Part shown: positions 17,583 through 25,419 of the stretch, in pieces
Layout: each line of letters opens with the position of its first letter
Numbering within the stretch: position 1 is the stretch's first letter
Assembly: GCA_012515445.1 (NCBI GenBank)
Contig: JAAYYI010000055.1
Coordinates: 56,238 to 120,237, forward strand
Reading direction: 5' to 3'
DNA length: 64,000 bases
From: Candidatus Bathyarchaeota archaeon
GTDB taxonomy: Archaea > Thermoproteota > Bathyarchaeia > Bathyarchaeales > Bathycorpusculaceae
Made by a program: the position numbers and the translations under genes
Notes under the pieces: generated by a model
What the model saw: the letters and a program-made list of their open reading frames with translations, nothing else
The model's database searches: none
What the model was told of the DNA's origin: nothing

Positions 17583-17604
17583 GCTTTAAGCGAATATTTT
17601 TATA
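17573..17604 (+). promoter_or_regulatory. hairpin spanning the rpl11 stop codon, plus TATA-like element
   Basis: ATTCGCTTAA (17573-17582) and TTAAGCGAAT (17586-17595) are perfect 10-base complements around a 3-base loop, followed directly by a T-rich run and tttttataag. The stem includes the uL11 stop codon. It could terminate or attenuate the upstream transcript, serve as a processing site, or be a structure near which uL1 binds its own mRNA. The tttttataa part could also act as a promoter for rpl1-rpl10 (start at 17642). The roles are inferred. Confidence 0.55.
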
Positions 17605-17641
17605 AGTGGTTTCTTATCCCCTATTGGCACGAGGCTTAAAA

Positions 17642-18292
17642 ATGCCCCTAGACAACAAGACAATACTCGAAGCAATAAAACAGGCAAAGTCTAAAGCTGG
17701 AGACAAGAAGTTCAACCAGACCATAGACCTGATTCTTGACATTCAAGAAATCGACATGAAGGCACCTGAAGGCAAAATACAGGAGATCGTTGAGCTTCCA
17801 CACGACACTCTGAAACCCAACACTGTCTGTGTTATTGCTGCAGGCGAAACTGCATTAAAAGCAAAGAACGCAGGCGCTGACCGTGTAGTTGAACGCGCAG
17901 ACCTTGACGACTTAAACGGCAAAAAGAAAGAGCTGCGTCAATTAGCCAGCCAGTATGACGTCTTCATTTGCGAAGTTCAATTCATGCCGCTGGTCGGTAG
18001 GATTTTGGGTCCAGTTCTGGGTCCAAGAGGCAAAATGCCTATTCCTGTTCCGCCAAACTCAGACATAGCTGCTATAATTGCAAAACACCGCAAAACGGTG
18101 GTTGTGCGCATGCGTAACCAGCCGATCATTCAAGTTTCAGTCGGCTCGCAGCAGATGAAAGATGAAGACCTCACCGATAACACGATGGTGATTCTTCGTG
18201 TCCTTGACGGTAAATTGAAGCGTGGACTAAAGAACGTAAAGTTCGCGTTCATCAAGACCAGTATGGGCGAGCCAGTTAAAATCAAACCATAA
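17642..18292 (+). CDS. rpl1: large ribosomal subunit protein uL1
   Basis: 216 residues from MPLDNKTILEAIKQAKSKAGDKKFNQT. The archaeal-type signature FMPLVGRILGPVLGPRGKMPIPVPPNSDI marks the rRNA-binding interdomain region. uL1 forms the stalk that helps release deacylated tRNA from the E site, and in archaea it can also repress its own mRNA. The start at 17642 is chosen because the family begins at this point; the 12 extra upstream codons run through the leader. Its stop is 14 bases before rpl10. Confidence 0.97.
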   Translation: MPLDNKTILEAIKQAKSKAGDKKFNQTIDLILDIQEIDMKAPEGKIQEIVELPHDTLKPNTVCVIAAGETALKAKNAGADRVVERADLDDLNGKKKELRQLASQYDVFICEVQFMPLVGRILGPVLGPRGKMPIPVPPNSDIAAIIAKHRKTVVVRMRNQPIIQVSVGSQQMKDEDLTDNTMVILRVLDGKLKRGLKNVKFAFIKTSMGEPVKIKP

Positions 18293-18306
18293 GCGAGAGA
18301 AATAGT

Positions 18307-19164
18307 ATGCCATCCCAACAAGTATTAGATCAAAAATCAAGCGAAGTAGAAGTAATCAAAGAAATCTTCAAAGAATACAAGTCCGTCGGCATCGCCAGCT
18401 TACAGAAGGTTCGCGCATCACAGTTACAAGAACTCAAGAAATCCATGAAAGGCCAAGTTTACCTCCGCGTCCTAAAGAACACACTGATTAAAATCGCCAT
18501 CGAAGAACTCAACCAAGCAGAACTCAAGAAGCTTGAGGAATACTTGGAAGGATCAAACGTTTTCCTCTTCACTGACTTAAACCCCTTCAAGCTAGCACTG
18601 ATGCTGGAGAAGGGCAAAGTCAAAACCTTCGCTAAAGCAAACGACGTCGCAGCAGAAGACATCATTGTTCCATCAAGCAACACAGGTCAACCACCAGGAC
18701 CAGTCATCAGCCAACTCAACGGCGTCGGTCTTCCGACAAGAATCGAGAACGGCAGCGTCTGGGTTAGCAAAGACACCTTGGTTGTACGCAAAGGCGAACC
18801 GATCAACGACCGATTAGCCGGTGTCCTCTCAAAGCTGGGCATCAAATCAGTTGAACTCGGCATCTCCATGCGTGCAGTATACGACAACGGAATGATGATC
18901 TCCGGCGACCAGCTAAAAGTAGACGTTCCAGCAACAAAACGCAGCGTAGAAGTCAGCAACCAAGAAGCATTCGCACTTGCGCTCGAAATCGGCTATGCAA
19001 GCAAAGACACAATCAAGCCACTGCTACAGCGCGCACACCAGAAGGCAGTTTCACTGTCAGTCGGTGCAGCATTCCCAACTAAAGAGACAATCGGCGACTT
19101 GATCCGTAAAGCCAACGCAGAAGCATCAAGCTTAGAAGCAAAAGCTAAGCCTAAAGCTTCCTAA
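18307..19164 (+). CDS. rpl10: large ribosomal subunit protein uL10 (P0 stalk base)
   Basis: 285 residues. The N-terminal domain (VEVIKEIFKEYKSVGIASLQ through MLEKGKVKTFAKANDVA) binds rRNA with uL11, the archaeal insertion SSNTGQPPGPVISQLNGVGLPTRIENGSVWV follows, and the C-terminal spine helices (ALALEIGYASKDTIKPLLQRAHQKAVSLSVG then KETIGDLIRKANAEAS) recruit the stalk protein P1/L12. The protein stops soon after the last helix, with a short Lys/Ala tail and no acidic GLGALF-type ending. No rpl12 follows in the next 80 bases or anywhere in the window, although archaea commonly place it here. Confidence 0.96.
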   Translation: MPSQQVLDQKSSEVEVIKEIFKEYKSVGIASLQKVRASQLQELKKSMKGQVYLRVLKNTLIKIAIEELNQAELKKLEEYLEGSNVFLFTDLNPFKLALMLEKGKVKTFAKANDVAAEDIIVPSSNTGQPPGPVISQLNGVGLPTRIENGSVWVSKDTLVVRKGEPINDRLAGVLSKLGIKSVELGISMRAVYDNGMMISGDQLKVDVPATKRSVEVSNQEAFALALEIGYASKDTIKPLLQRAHQKAVSLSVGAAFPTKETIGDLIRKANAEASSLEAKAKPKAS

Positions 19165-19182
19165 ACCCTTTTCCTTTCTTAA

Positions 19183-19218
19183 ATCTTTACTAAATTCTAG
19201 TATCTTTACTAAATTCTA
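19183..19218 (+). repeat. 17-base tandem direct repeat
   Basis: atctttactaaattcta occurs at 19183-19199 and again at 19202-19218, two bases apart. It lies directly downstream of rpl10 and before the stop of the convergent His-rich gene, in a T-rich stretch that probably ends transcription. It may be a slipped duplication with no function. Confidence 0.6.
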
Positions 19219-19247
19219 AAAAAGAGCCTAAAAAAGAGGATATGATT

Positions 19248-19592
19248 CTAATCTACATGTTCATGCTCGTGCTCATGCCCATGTTCGTGTGTATGTCCTT
19301 CCCCATGAGTGTGTCCAGTGCGGTAAGATGCACGCCAAACTCTGCCTATTATCGCTGAAATCAACGCTACTACTAGGAATGTTACCGCCGTCAGGAAGAG
19401 GTCTCCGCCGCCTGAAAGCCCGCCGGTTAACACCCAGACAAGAAGCGCCGCTAATACCGCGATCGGTAACGCGAAGAGGAAGCCTAAGACTACAATTATG
19501 ATTATTCCGATGATGATGAGAATTAACAGTATCCACAGTAGCGATGTAAAATCCGTGGGTATAGCTATCTGTAGGGCAGTTAAAAAAGTCAG
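19248..19592 (-). CDS. His-rich membrane protein, candidate CTG start
   Basis: A continuous frame encodes three or more hydrophobic stretches (LLWILLILIIIGIIIIVVLG, LFALPIAVLAALLVWVL, LFLTAVTFLVVALISAIIG) and a tail with about ten histidines alternating with Glu and Gly (HTHGEGHTHEHGHEHEHEH), a likely Ni, Zn or Co binding segment on one face of the membrane. No ATG precedes the first helix. GAGGTGA lies seven bases before an in-frame CTG at 19592, giving 114 residues. A GTG at 19433 would remove the first two helices, and a GTG at 19602 is in another frame, so a CTG start or a frameshift in the ACTTTTTTAAC run are the two explanations. It is convergent with rpl10. Confidence 0.6.
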   Translation of the reverse strand: MTFLTALQIAIPTDFTSLLWILLILIIIGIIIIVVLGFLFALPIAVLAALLVWVLTGGLSGGGDLFLTAVTFLVVALISAIIGRVWRASYRTGHTHGEGHTHEHGHEHEHEHVD

Positions 19593-19680
19593 AACTTTTC
19601 ACCTCTACAAAAAACTTGGCGGTTTGGAATATTTAATGGTTTGTTACATGCCGTTGGCTGCAACAGAAAGAATAGGCTGC

Positions 19681-20136
19681 TTATTTGTCTAAGCGGCGTC
19701 TGTAGTTCTCGTAATCCGGTAGCTTGCGGCAGTACTCCTGCGCCATGAGGCTTGAGCTTATGATGAAATCAGCGGATGAGCGGTTCATCGCGATGGGGAT
19801 GTTCCATACAACCGCCACCCGTAGGAGTGCTTTAACGTCCGGGTCATGCGGCAGCGGGCAGAGGGGATCCCAGAAGAATATCATGAAGTCTATTTCGCCG
19901 TTGGATATGCGTGCGCCAACCTGCATGTCGCCGCCCAGTGGTCCCGATTCTAGTACGTTGATTTCTAATCCGAGTTCCTTCTCAAGCAGTTTACCGGTTG
20001 TGCCGGTAGCATAGAGGATGTGCTTCTCGAGTGTGCCTGCATTGTATTTTGCCCATTCCAGCATGTCTTCTTTTTTGTTGTCGTGGGCTATGAGTGCTAT
20101 TCTTTTGCGTGGCCTAATTGTAGCTGTGTTTATCAT
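19681..20136 (-). CDS. mgsA: methylglyoxal synthase
   Basis: 151 residues. It begins [22 protein letters not shown], then [77 protein letters not shown]. The [15 protein letters not shown] and PHDPD segments hold the catalytic Asp residues and the phosphate-binding loop. The enzyme eliminates phosphate from dihydroxyacetone phosphate to give methylglyoxal, a bypass of lower glycolysis that relieves phosphate limitation. It is uncommon in archaea and may have been acquired from bacteria. A lactate racemase-like gene is 1.8 kb away on the same strand. Confidence 0.93.
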   Translation of the reverse strand: MINTATIRPRKRIALIAHDNKKEDMLEWAKYNAGTLEKHILYATGTTGKLLEKELGLEINVLESGPLGGDMQVGARISNGEIDFMIFFWDPLCPLPHDPDVKALLRVAVVWNIPIAMNRSSADFIISSSLMAQEYCRKLPDYENYRRRLDK

Positions 20137-20271
20137 CTGAATCCCCGAGTAGCCGTCGGAGCTTGCGCTTATAATTGTTGTGCTGTAGAACTATTTACCT
20201 AAAGTTGGGTTATGGGAATAAAGGTTATTTACGTCAACAGCTGATTGCCAAAGTGGGGAGAAGGAATAAGC

Positions 20272-20907
20272 GTGGAGGCACTGAAAAGTCTAGGCCAGGG
20301 GTACCTGGTTGCTGTCGGCGTTGTATGGGTTTGCTGCATCATCGCATTGGTTAGGGGCGGTGACGCATGGCTAGGTCTAGCTTATCTTTTGATCATGCTG
20401 TTCCCTATAACTGGCTACACGGCGCTGAAACTGCTACGCCCCAATGCAGTTGGGGTAGGCACAGTTAACTGGCGTCATCTGCTCTTCGGCTTCCAGGGCG
20501 CCGCCTTAGCCTTCTGGACATACGACGTAGCCACCACTTACTACGCGATCAACATCACCGGTTTAGCCACCGAGTTAAACCCGCTCGGCTGGCCTATGGG
20601 CATACTGGGCGCCGCCGCCTACTATATACCCACAGTTGCATTATCATACGTTTTACTGTTCAGGTTAAAAGGAAACGTGGCATTATACGCCGCTGTGCCC
20701 TATACACTGGTTACAATTTCGATGGCGTCTATGAACCTGTTTGCGGGCGCACAGAACTTCCAGTTATTCGTTGACACCGCTTTGTTGGCGTCGAGTGTAC
20801 GGTTTGATTTGGTTGCCTTGATTGCGGGGCTTGATGTTGCTGCTCCGTTGGCTCTGCGGTACCTAACTTTGCGTCCCCGTGGTCAGCTAAGCTTTAAGCC
20901 GCATTAG
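20272..20907 (+). CDS. multi-pass membrane protein of unknown function
   Basis: About 211 residues with six hydrophobic helices. The segment FQGAALAFWTYDVATTYYAINITGLATELNPLGWPMGILGAAAYYIP is distinctive and resembles DUF5658-like membrane proteins, in which a helix pair is joined by an N-P motif. No enzymatic motif is visible. A GTG at 20272 preceded by GGAGAAGG is preferred over the TTG at 20245, which lacks a binding site. It is divergent from mgsA, and the two share the intergenic promoter region. Its stop overlaps the stop of the convergent small gene by 4 bases. Confidence 0.65.
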   Translation: MEALKSLGQGYLVAVGVVWVCCIIALVRGGDAWLGLAYLLIMLFPITGYTALKLLRPNAVGVGTVNWRHLLFGFQGAALAFWTYDVATTYYAINITGLATELNPLGWPMGILGAAAYYIPTVALSYVLLFRLKGNVALYAAVPYTLVTISMASMNLFAGAQNFQLFVDTALLASSVRFDLVALIAGLDVAAPLALRYLTLRPRGQLSFKPH

Positions 20908-21086
20908 AGGTGCTGTTTGCTACGGCGTTGCCTTCGTTGGTAGAGGTCCATCTGCGTGTCAGGCTTATGCTTGATACCTTCACGCGTCGGCACAGTAGTT
21001 GTGGGGTCTTTTGGTTTAACTTCCCCGTCCTCGGAGGCTGCGTCGTTTAACTCTACTCTGTGATGTTTATCTCTTGGATCAACCAA
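20904..21086 (-). CDS. small charged protein of unknown function
   Basis: 60 residues, very hydrophilic, rich in Asp, Lys, Arg and Gln with no hydrophobic core: MVDPRDKHHRVELNDAASED and so on, ending RRQRRSKQHL. A TTG start is preceded by GAGGTGA at six bases, one of the best binding sites on this strand. It lies 14 bases after a 42-residue ORF that ends inside the same leader. Probably a disordered protein or nucleic-acid-binding peptide; function unknown. Confidence 0.5.
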   Translation of the reverse strand: MVDPRDKHHRVELNDAASEDGEVKPKDPTTTVPTREGIKHKPDTQMDLYQRRQRRSKQHL

Positions 21087-21100
21087 AATGTTTCACCTCT

Positions 21101-21229
21101 CTAGTCCTCGAGGGACTCCCTTGTCTTGTACAACTCCGATTTCTTGTCGGGAGTTCCACTGGTGCGGGTTTCTTCTTCGGTTATGGTGATGTCGTCGGTT
21201 TGGGCTTCCTTCCGGTCTTTCTCGCTCAT
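21101..21229 (-). CDS. small acidic peptide
   Basis: A 42-residue frame, MSEKDRKEAQTDDITITEEE continuing to KKSELYKTRESLED, with TAG immediately before the GAGGTGA site of the 60-residue gene. No binding site is visible close to the ATG: a GGTGA lies about 30 bases upstream, which fits poorly. The codons look natural and the pair reads as a two-gene transcript of small, highly charged proteins. No family is recognised. Confidence 0.4.
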   Translation of the reverse strand: MSEKDRKEAQTDDITITEEETRTSGTPDKKSELYKTRESLED

Positions 21230-21336
21230 TTTGGGTTTGGACAAAAGTGTAACTGTCACCTAAACTAAGTTGGGTTAGGGACAATTTTTAAGGATATGTG
21301 GGTTGATAGAAAGCAACAACAGAAAGTTGAGGGAAA

Positions 21337-21816
21337 TTAGCATAGTTTTTTTGTCATTACGTAGGCATCTTCGCCGTCGCTGTAGTACCCGTTGATGGTG
21401 CGTGTAATCTCGAAACCCAGTTTCTTGTACAGTGAAATCGCTGCTTCGTTGGTGACGCGGACCTCAAGGAAACCCTGTTTCGCCTTATAGTATTCCATGC
21501 CCTGCAGGGCGCGGTTGATGATTGCCTGCGCGACGCCTCTGCGGCGGTACTGCGGCAAAACCGCGATGGAGACCACATGGCCTTTTCTCACTAAGCCGCC
21601 GAAGCCATAGTTTGACAGTCCGACTTCGATACGGCACATGATATAGCCGATGAGTTTCCCCTCTTCCTCAGCAACTATGAATGTTTCCGGGAACCGCTGA
21701 TGCAGATCCACAAAGAAGAAGTCAGTATAATTTTCCGGTAGGCAGACGCGGTTGATTTGCATGACTGCTTGCAGGTCGTCAGAGACGAATTTACGTAATG
21801 TAAATGGTGATGGCAT
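21337..21816 (-). CDS. archaeal N-terminal acetyltransferase (Ard1/RimI type)
   Basis: 159 residues of a GNAT fold. The segment ENYTDFFFVDLHQRFPETFIVAEEEGKLIGYIMCRIEVGLSN is typical of archaeal Ard1 (NatA-like) enzymes. KGHVVSIAVLPQYRRRGVAQAIINRAL supplies the acetyl-CoA pyrophosphate loop R-x2-G-x-A, and FLEVRVTNEAAISLYKKLGFEITRTINGYYSDGEDAYVM contains the substrate tyrosine and the final strand. It acetylates protein N-termini (Ala, Ser, Met-acidic) in the cytoplasm. Monocistronic. Confidence 0.93.
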   Translation of the reverse strand: MPSPFTLRKFVSDDLQAVMQINRVCLPENYTDFFFVDLHQRFPETFIVAEEEGKLIGYIMCRIEVGLSNYGFGGLVRKGHVVSIAVLPQYRRRGVAQAIINRALQGMEYYKAKQGFLEVRVTNEAAISLYKKLGFEITRTINGYYSDGEDAYVMTKKLC

Positions 21817-21904
21817 CGTTTCGCCTTTGCCTAAACAGGATTTATCTGTTTAGACTTAAAGGTTACGCTTCAGACATCCACCATGCACTGATGGATTCGC
21901 CATG

Positions 21905-23188
21905 TTAGGCTTTGGTTTCTTCAGGCGCTTTGTAGATTGGTAACGTGTAGCTGCCCTGCGGCATCGCCCAGACGCGTGCTGAGGAACCTGCAAGCTTGAA
22001 TGCTTCGGTTAAGGCGTCGTTTACGGCGCGGGCTGTTTTTAGCTTGAAGATGCTTTGCGCGTAGAAGTCAGGCATCGACGAGACCAAGATGATCTGGTGG
22101 TTCTGCAGCGCCTTCATGAGGTAGAGTGCTTTATGCCCGCCCATTACGAAGCGGTGGCGGACCTCTTTCTCGGCTGCTTTAACGTCTGGGAGCTTTGTCA
22201 TCCAGTCGTAGAAAACTTGGTTGCCGTGTCCTTCAAGGCATTCGGCGACGAGGATGATTACTCCGCCGCGTTTAACCGCGTCTAGTGCGTTGTCGAGGCC
22301 TTTGTAGGCTTGGTAGAGGTTAATGTCTGATGGGTGACCACCTGCGCTGACCACGATGACTTCCGCCCGTCGGTCGACTGTGACTAGGTACATTTCGTCG
22401 TAGAGCTTCACGGCTTCGAGGAAGGCTGCTTCGAGGTCGCCTGCGAAGGCTTTGACGATTTCGCTCTTCTTGTTCTCTACCACGTTAACTATGAAGTCCA
22501 CTTTGGCTAATCTTGCGGCTTCGGTCATGTCTATGTGCACGGGATTATTCTCCAAGTTGCCTGTGTGGGCATTTGGGTTGACCAGCATGGCGTGGTTGCG
22601 CTGTATTGTGTCCGCGCCGCAGACTGCCGGAAGCACGCTTTTCCTGCCGCCGCCATAGCCTGCGTAGTAGTGGTAGTTTACGTCACCCAGAAGAATGCGC
22701 ACGTCTGCCTCCACGAAGATGCGGTTAACCATAACTTTATTGCCGTAGGTTTTAGTTGTACCGATGTTTACTAAGTCGGGGGCTGATGCGTTGTGGCTGA
22801 CTACCTTGACGCGCTTTAGGGCTTCTTCGCCTAGGATCTCTGCGGCTTCTTGGGTTGTAGCTGGGCGGTGGGTTCCGCAGCCAAAAATTACTGTGACGTT
22901 TTCGTCTTTGACGCCTGCCGCATTCAACTCCGCCAGAACGGGCATTAGCATACGTTCGCTGGGGGCTTTGCGTGTGGCGTCATCTACAACGATTGCGACT
23001 TTAGATTCTGGCTTGGCGATTTCAACTAAGCGCTTTGAATTGATGGGTTCTTTGAGTGCACGTTCAACTTCTGCTTTCTGGTCAGCGGCGCCTGCTCTGT
23101 CTTTAGGTTCAATCGACCCCAAAAGGTTTCGAGCTGGAATCCGCACACAAACGTCTGTTCTTCCGTAAGGTAACCAAACATCAACCAT
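21905..23188 (-). CDS. larA: LarA-like nickel-dependent racemase
   Basis: 427 residues. The four residues that hold the nickel-pincer nucleotide and catalyse hydride transfer in Lactobacillus LarA (His108, His174, Lys184, His200) are all present one position earlier: His107 in GCGTHRP, His173 and Lys183 in NYHYYAGYGGGRKSVLP, and His199 in TIQRNHAML. The family racemises lactate and other alpha-hydroxyacids. The cofactor needs LarB, LarC and LarE, none of which is in the window. Substrate could be lactate, linking to methylglyoxal metabolism, or another hydroxyacid. Confidence 0.9.
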   Translation of the reverse strand: MVDVWLPYGRTDVCVRIPARNLLGSIEPKDRAGAADQKAEVERALKEPINSKRLVEIAKPESKVAIVVDDATRKAPSERMLMPVLAELNAAGVKDENVTVIFGCGTHRPATTQEAAEILGEEALKRVKVVSHNASAPDLVNIGTTKTYGNKVMVNRIFVEADVRILLGDVNYHYYAGYGGGRKSVLPAVCGADTIQRNHAMLVNPNAHTGNLENNPVHIDMTEAARLAKVDFIVNVVENKKSEIVKAFAGDLEAAFLEAVKLYDEMYLVTVDRRAEVIVVSAGGHPSDINLYQAYKGLDNALDAVKRGGVIILVAECLEGHGNQVFYDWMTKLPDVKAAEKEVRHRFVMGGHKALYLMKALQNHQIILVSSMPDFYAQSIFKLKTARAVNDALTEAFKLAGSSARVWAMPQGSYTLPIYKAPEETKA

Positions 23189-23466
23189 GCCAAGTCACGT
23201 ACATTAGAATTTACACGGCGCCAGAAACTATTAAGCCTTATCAAGATCAGGACAAAAAAGAGCGAGCTAAAAGGCATTTTGGAAAGTGGATTGTTTGCTG
23301 AGTGTCTTTGCTGCCTTTTTGCCGCTGGGGCCTGTGGTTTGTGCTTTCTGTGGGCCATCCCGTTGGGCTGCGGGCGGTACAAGACGGCTTATCTTTTCAG
23401 GATGGTATTAGTAAGGCGATACTTCTTTAAAACCACCCCGCATACTAGATCAATAGGAAACAAGTT
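23189..23466. other. intergenic region with GC-rich patch
   Basis: Between divergent larA and the MBL-fold gene. About 23305-23385 is conspicuously GC-rich and contains short complementary blocks (GGGGCC with GGCC..CCC, and CCGC with GCGG), ending in gtACAag. A structured RNA such as an H/ACA-type guide is possible but unproved. The short frames here overlap larA out of phase and are not convincing. A TATA-like ttctttaaaacc lies near 23420 for the MBL gene. Confidence 0.3.
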
Positions 23467-24165
23467 ATGTCCATCCAGAAAACCCCAGAGCACAACACCA
23501 TCTTCTTCACGTGGCTCAACAGCTACAGTTGCGTCCTACTAAAAACACCCAGCAAAACCATCCTCGTAGACCCCGTAGATGTAAAAGTAAAAGACTTCCC
23601 AACGTTGGACGCAATACTAATCACGCACGAGCACTACGACCACCTCGATGTACCACTCGTAGCATCCATCCAGAAAAACACCGACTGCGAAGTCATCGCC
23701 GACCAAGCATCCACCCCCAAACTCCAGCCAAGCATCCCAGCAGGCAAACTCCATGAAATCCGACCAGGCATGAAGATCGCGCTCGGACAAGTCACCCTAA
23801 AAGCCCAGAAATCCAACCACCCGCCAGCCAAAGCCCCCAACACTTACCTCATCACAACTGAGGACAACATAGAAGTCTTCCACACATCCGACAGCAACCC
23901 ATACCCCGAAATGGGCACAATGGGCCAAAACCAGAAGATCGACATCGTCTTCTGCACAGTCGGAGTAGCCCCAGGCGCAACACCAGAAACCGGCGCAGAA
24001 ATCGCATGGTTAACCAAACCCGGATTAGCGGTTCCTTACCATACTGGTTCAGTAGAGCAGCAGAAGCGTTTTGAGGAAATCGTCAAAAAGAAGCTGAAAA
24101 GAACGGCATGCTTGATTCCTGAACAGAAAATAATCTATCAGGTTACTAAGAGGGAAGACAAATGA
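23467..24165 (+). CDS. metallo-beta-lactamase-fold hydrolase
   Basis: 232 residues. The metal-binding motif THEHYDHLD (about residues 55-63) marks the MBL fold, with further ligands in KSNHPPAK, HTSDSNPYPE and a C-terminal PYHTGS. It is of the UPF0173/UlaG-like short subgroup, which often cleaves phosphodiesters or lactones. Its TGA overlaps the pyrE ATG in ATGA, so the two are translationally coupled. The connection to orotate PRTase hints at nucleotide metabolism but the substrate is unknown. Confidence 0.85.
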   Translation: MSIQKTPEHNTIFFTWLNSYSCVLLKTPSKTILVDPVDVKVKDFPTLDAILITHEHYDHLDVPLVASIQKNTDCEVIADQASTPKLQPSIPAGKLHEIRPGMKIALGQVTLKAQKSNHPPAKAPNTYLITTEDNIEVFHTSDSNPYPEMGTMGQNQKIDIVFCTVGVAPGATPETGAEIAWLTKPGLAVPYHTGSVEQQKRFEEIVKKKLKRTACLIPEQKIIYQVTKREDK

Positions 24166-24791
24166 ATACCGAGAAAGTAGCGCTAGAAAAAAAGGACAGG
24201 ATGGCAAACATCCTTTTCAAAATTGACGCCGTAAAATTCGGCGTATTCGAGCTTTCAAGCGGAAAACAAAGTCCCTACTACATCGATTTAAGGGTGATTC
24301 CAAGCTTCCCCGATGCCTTCCGCGAAATCTGCGACACGTACGCAGAACAAATCCAAAACGAAATCGGCCTGTCAAACTTTGACCGCATCGCCGGCGTCCC
24401 AATCGCAGGCATCCCATTCGCCAGCCAAATCGCATACAACCTCAAAAAACCGTTCCTCTACGTCCGAAAAAACATCAAGCACCATGGACGAGAACGCAGA
24501 GTCGAAGGCATACTCGTTTCAGGAGACAAAGTGCTCTTAATCGACGACTTACTAACCACAGGCTTAACACTCAAAGAAGCCGCCGAAGCCACACGCGCCG
24601 AAGGCGGAATCGTAACCGACGCCATCGTCTTTCTAGACCGCGAAGAAGGCGGCAAACAAATCTTAGAGCAAGCAGGCGTAAAACTACATCCACTGCTGAA
24701 AATCAGCGAAGTAGCACACACACTATACGAGTTAGGCGCAATAGACAAAGAATCACTAAGAACAATCCTAAAACAAATAAAAAAAGCATAG
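24162..24791 (+). CDS. pyrE: orotate phosphoribosyltransferase
   Basis: 209 residues. The PRPP-binding motif VLLIDDLLTTGLTLKEA is clear, with the upstream flexible loop KNIKHHGRERRVEG, and FELSSGKQSPYYIDLRVIPS matches the orotate-binding N-terminus of OPRTases. The enzyme joins PRPP and orotate to give OMP, the penultimate step of UMP synthesis. It partners with the window's prs, which makes PRPP. It begins inside the MBL gene stop and ends 2 bases before the stop of convergent tbp. Confidence 0.93.
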   Translation: MNTEKVALEKKDRMANILFKIDAVKFGVFELSSGKQSPYYIDLRVIPSFPDAFREICDTYAEQIQNEIGLSNFDRIAGVPIAGIPFASQIAYNLKKPFLYVRKNIKHHGRERRVEGILVSGDKVLLIDDLLTTGLTLKEAAEATRAEGGIVTDAIVFLDREEGGKQILEQAGVKLHPLLKISEVAHTLYELGAIDKESLRTILKQIKKA

Positions 24792-24793
24792 GT

Positions 24794-25354
24794 CTACTCG
24801 TAGTAGATCAAATTGGCTTCTTCCAGAAGCACCTGTAGCTTCTCCACCGCATCATAAGAATCAGGCTCCTTCTTTGCACCCGTACACACAAGTTTGCCGC
24901 TAGCAAAAAGCAGAATAACCACTTTAGGCTCCTCCATACGATAAATTAAACCTGGAAACTGCTCCGGCTCATACATAGCACGCCCCAGCGAGTAAGCAGC
25001 TTTTTCAAGATCAATCATGCCGCCGAGTCCGCCGGAAGCAACTATATTCTGTATTTTAACGTCGGGTTTACCGATAATGATTATGCCGCCTTTCTTTAGC
25101 TCTTTAATGACTTTAAGCACCGCACGTTTTGCTTCCTTCTCTGACTTAGCACCTGTGCAAACCATCTTACCTGAACTGAAAATCAACGTTGCAGTCTTAG
25201 GCCGCTTAAGCCTAAAAACTAACCCCGGGAACTGTTCAGGACGATACTCAACGCCCGGATAACCTTTAACAACCGAGTTCAGGTCAACCTTCTGATTAAG
25301 CGTGGCGGAAGCAACCACGTTTTCGATGCTTACCTGAGCTTTAGTTTTAGGCAA
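24794..25354 (-). CDS. tbp: TATA-box binding protein
   Basis: 186 residues made of two direct repeats: VSIENVVASATLNQKVDLNSVV..., with FPGLVFRLKRPKTATLIFSSGKMVCTGAKSEKEA, and VKIQNIVASGGLGGMIDLEKAAYSLG, with FPGLIYRMEEPKVVILLFASGKLVCTGAKKEPD. This saddle-forming symmetry is diagnostic. It recruits TFB and RNA polymerase to promoters. A TTG start is preceded by GAGGAGA. A TATA element lies upstream and fits self-regulation. It has only a very short acidic tail. Confidence 0.98.
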   Translation of the reverse strand: MPKTKAQVSIENVVASATLNQKVDLNSVVKGYPGVEYRPEQFPGLVFRLKRPKTATLIFSSGKMVCTGAKSEKEAKRAVLKVIKELKKGGIIIIGKPDVKIQNIVASGGLGGMIDLEKAAYSLGRAMYEPEQFPGLIYRMEEPKVVILLFASGKLVCTGAKKEPDSYDAVEKLQVLLEEANLIYYE

Positions 25355-25406
25355 TCCAGTCTCCTCTTGCTATACGCCCTTGAATAGTCACCTATTGAAA
25401 GCTTTA

Positions 25407-25415
25407 TTTATAAAT
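25407..25415 (-). promoter_or_regulatory. TATA box of tbp
   Basis: atttataaa on the minus strand about 53 bases before the TTG of tbp, implying initiation near 25380 and a leader of about 26 bases that contains the GAGGAGA ribosome binding site. Confidence 0.5.
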
Positions 25416-25419
25416 ACAT

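Noticed and set aside
23026-23382. A long minus-strand frame with a hydrophobic middle upstream of and overlapping larA
   Set aside because: It runs out of phase into the well-supported start of larA, so it is most likely a shadow frame.
23305-23385. H/ACA guide RNA
   Set aside because: The complementary blocks are short and can be drawn in several ways; no conserved kink-turn was identified.
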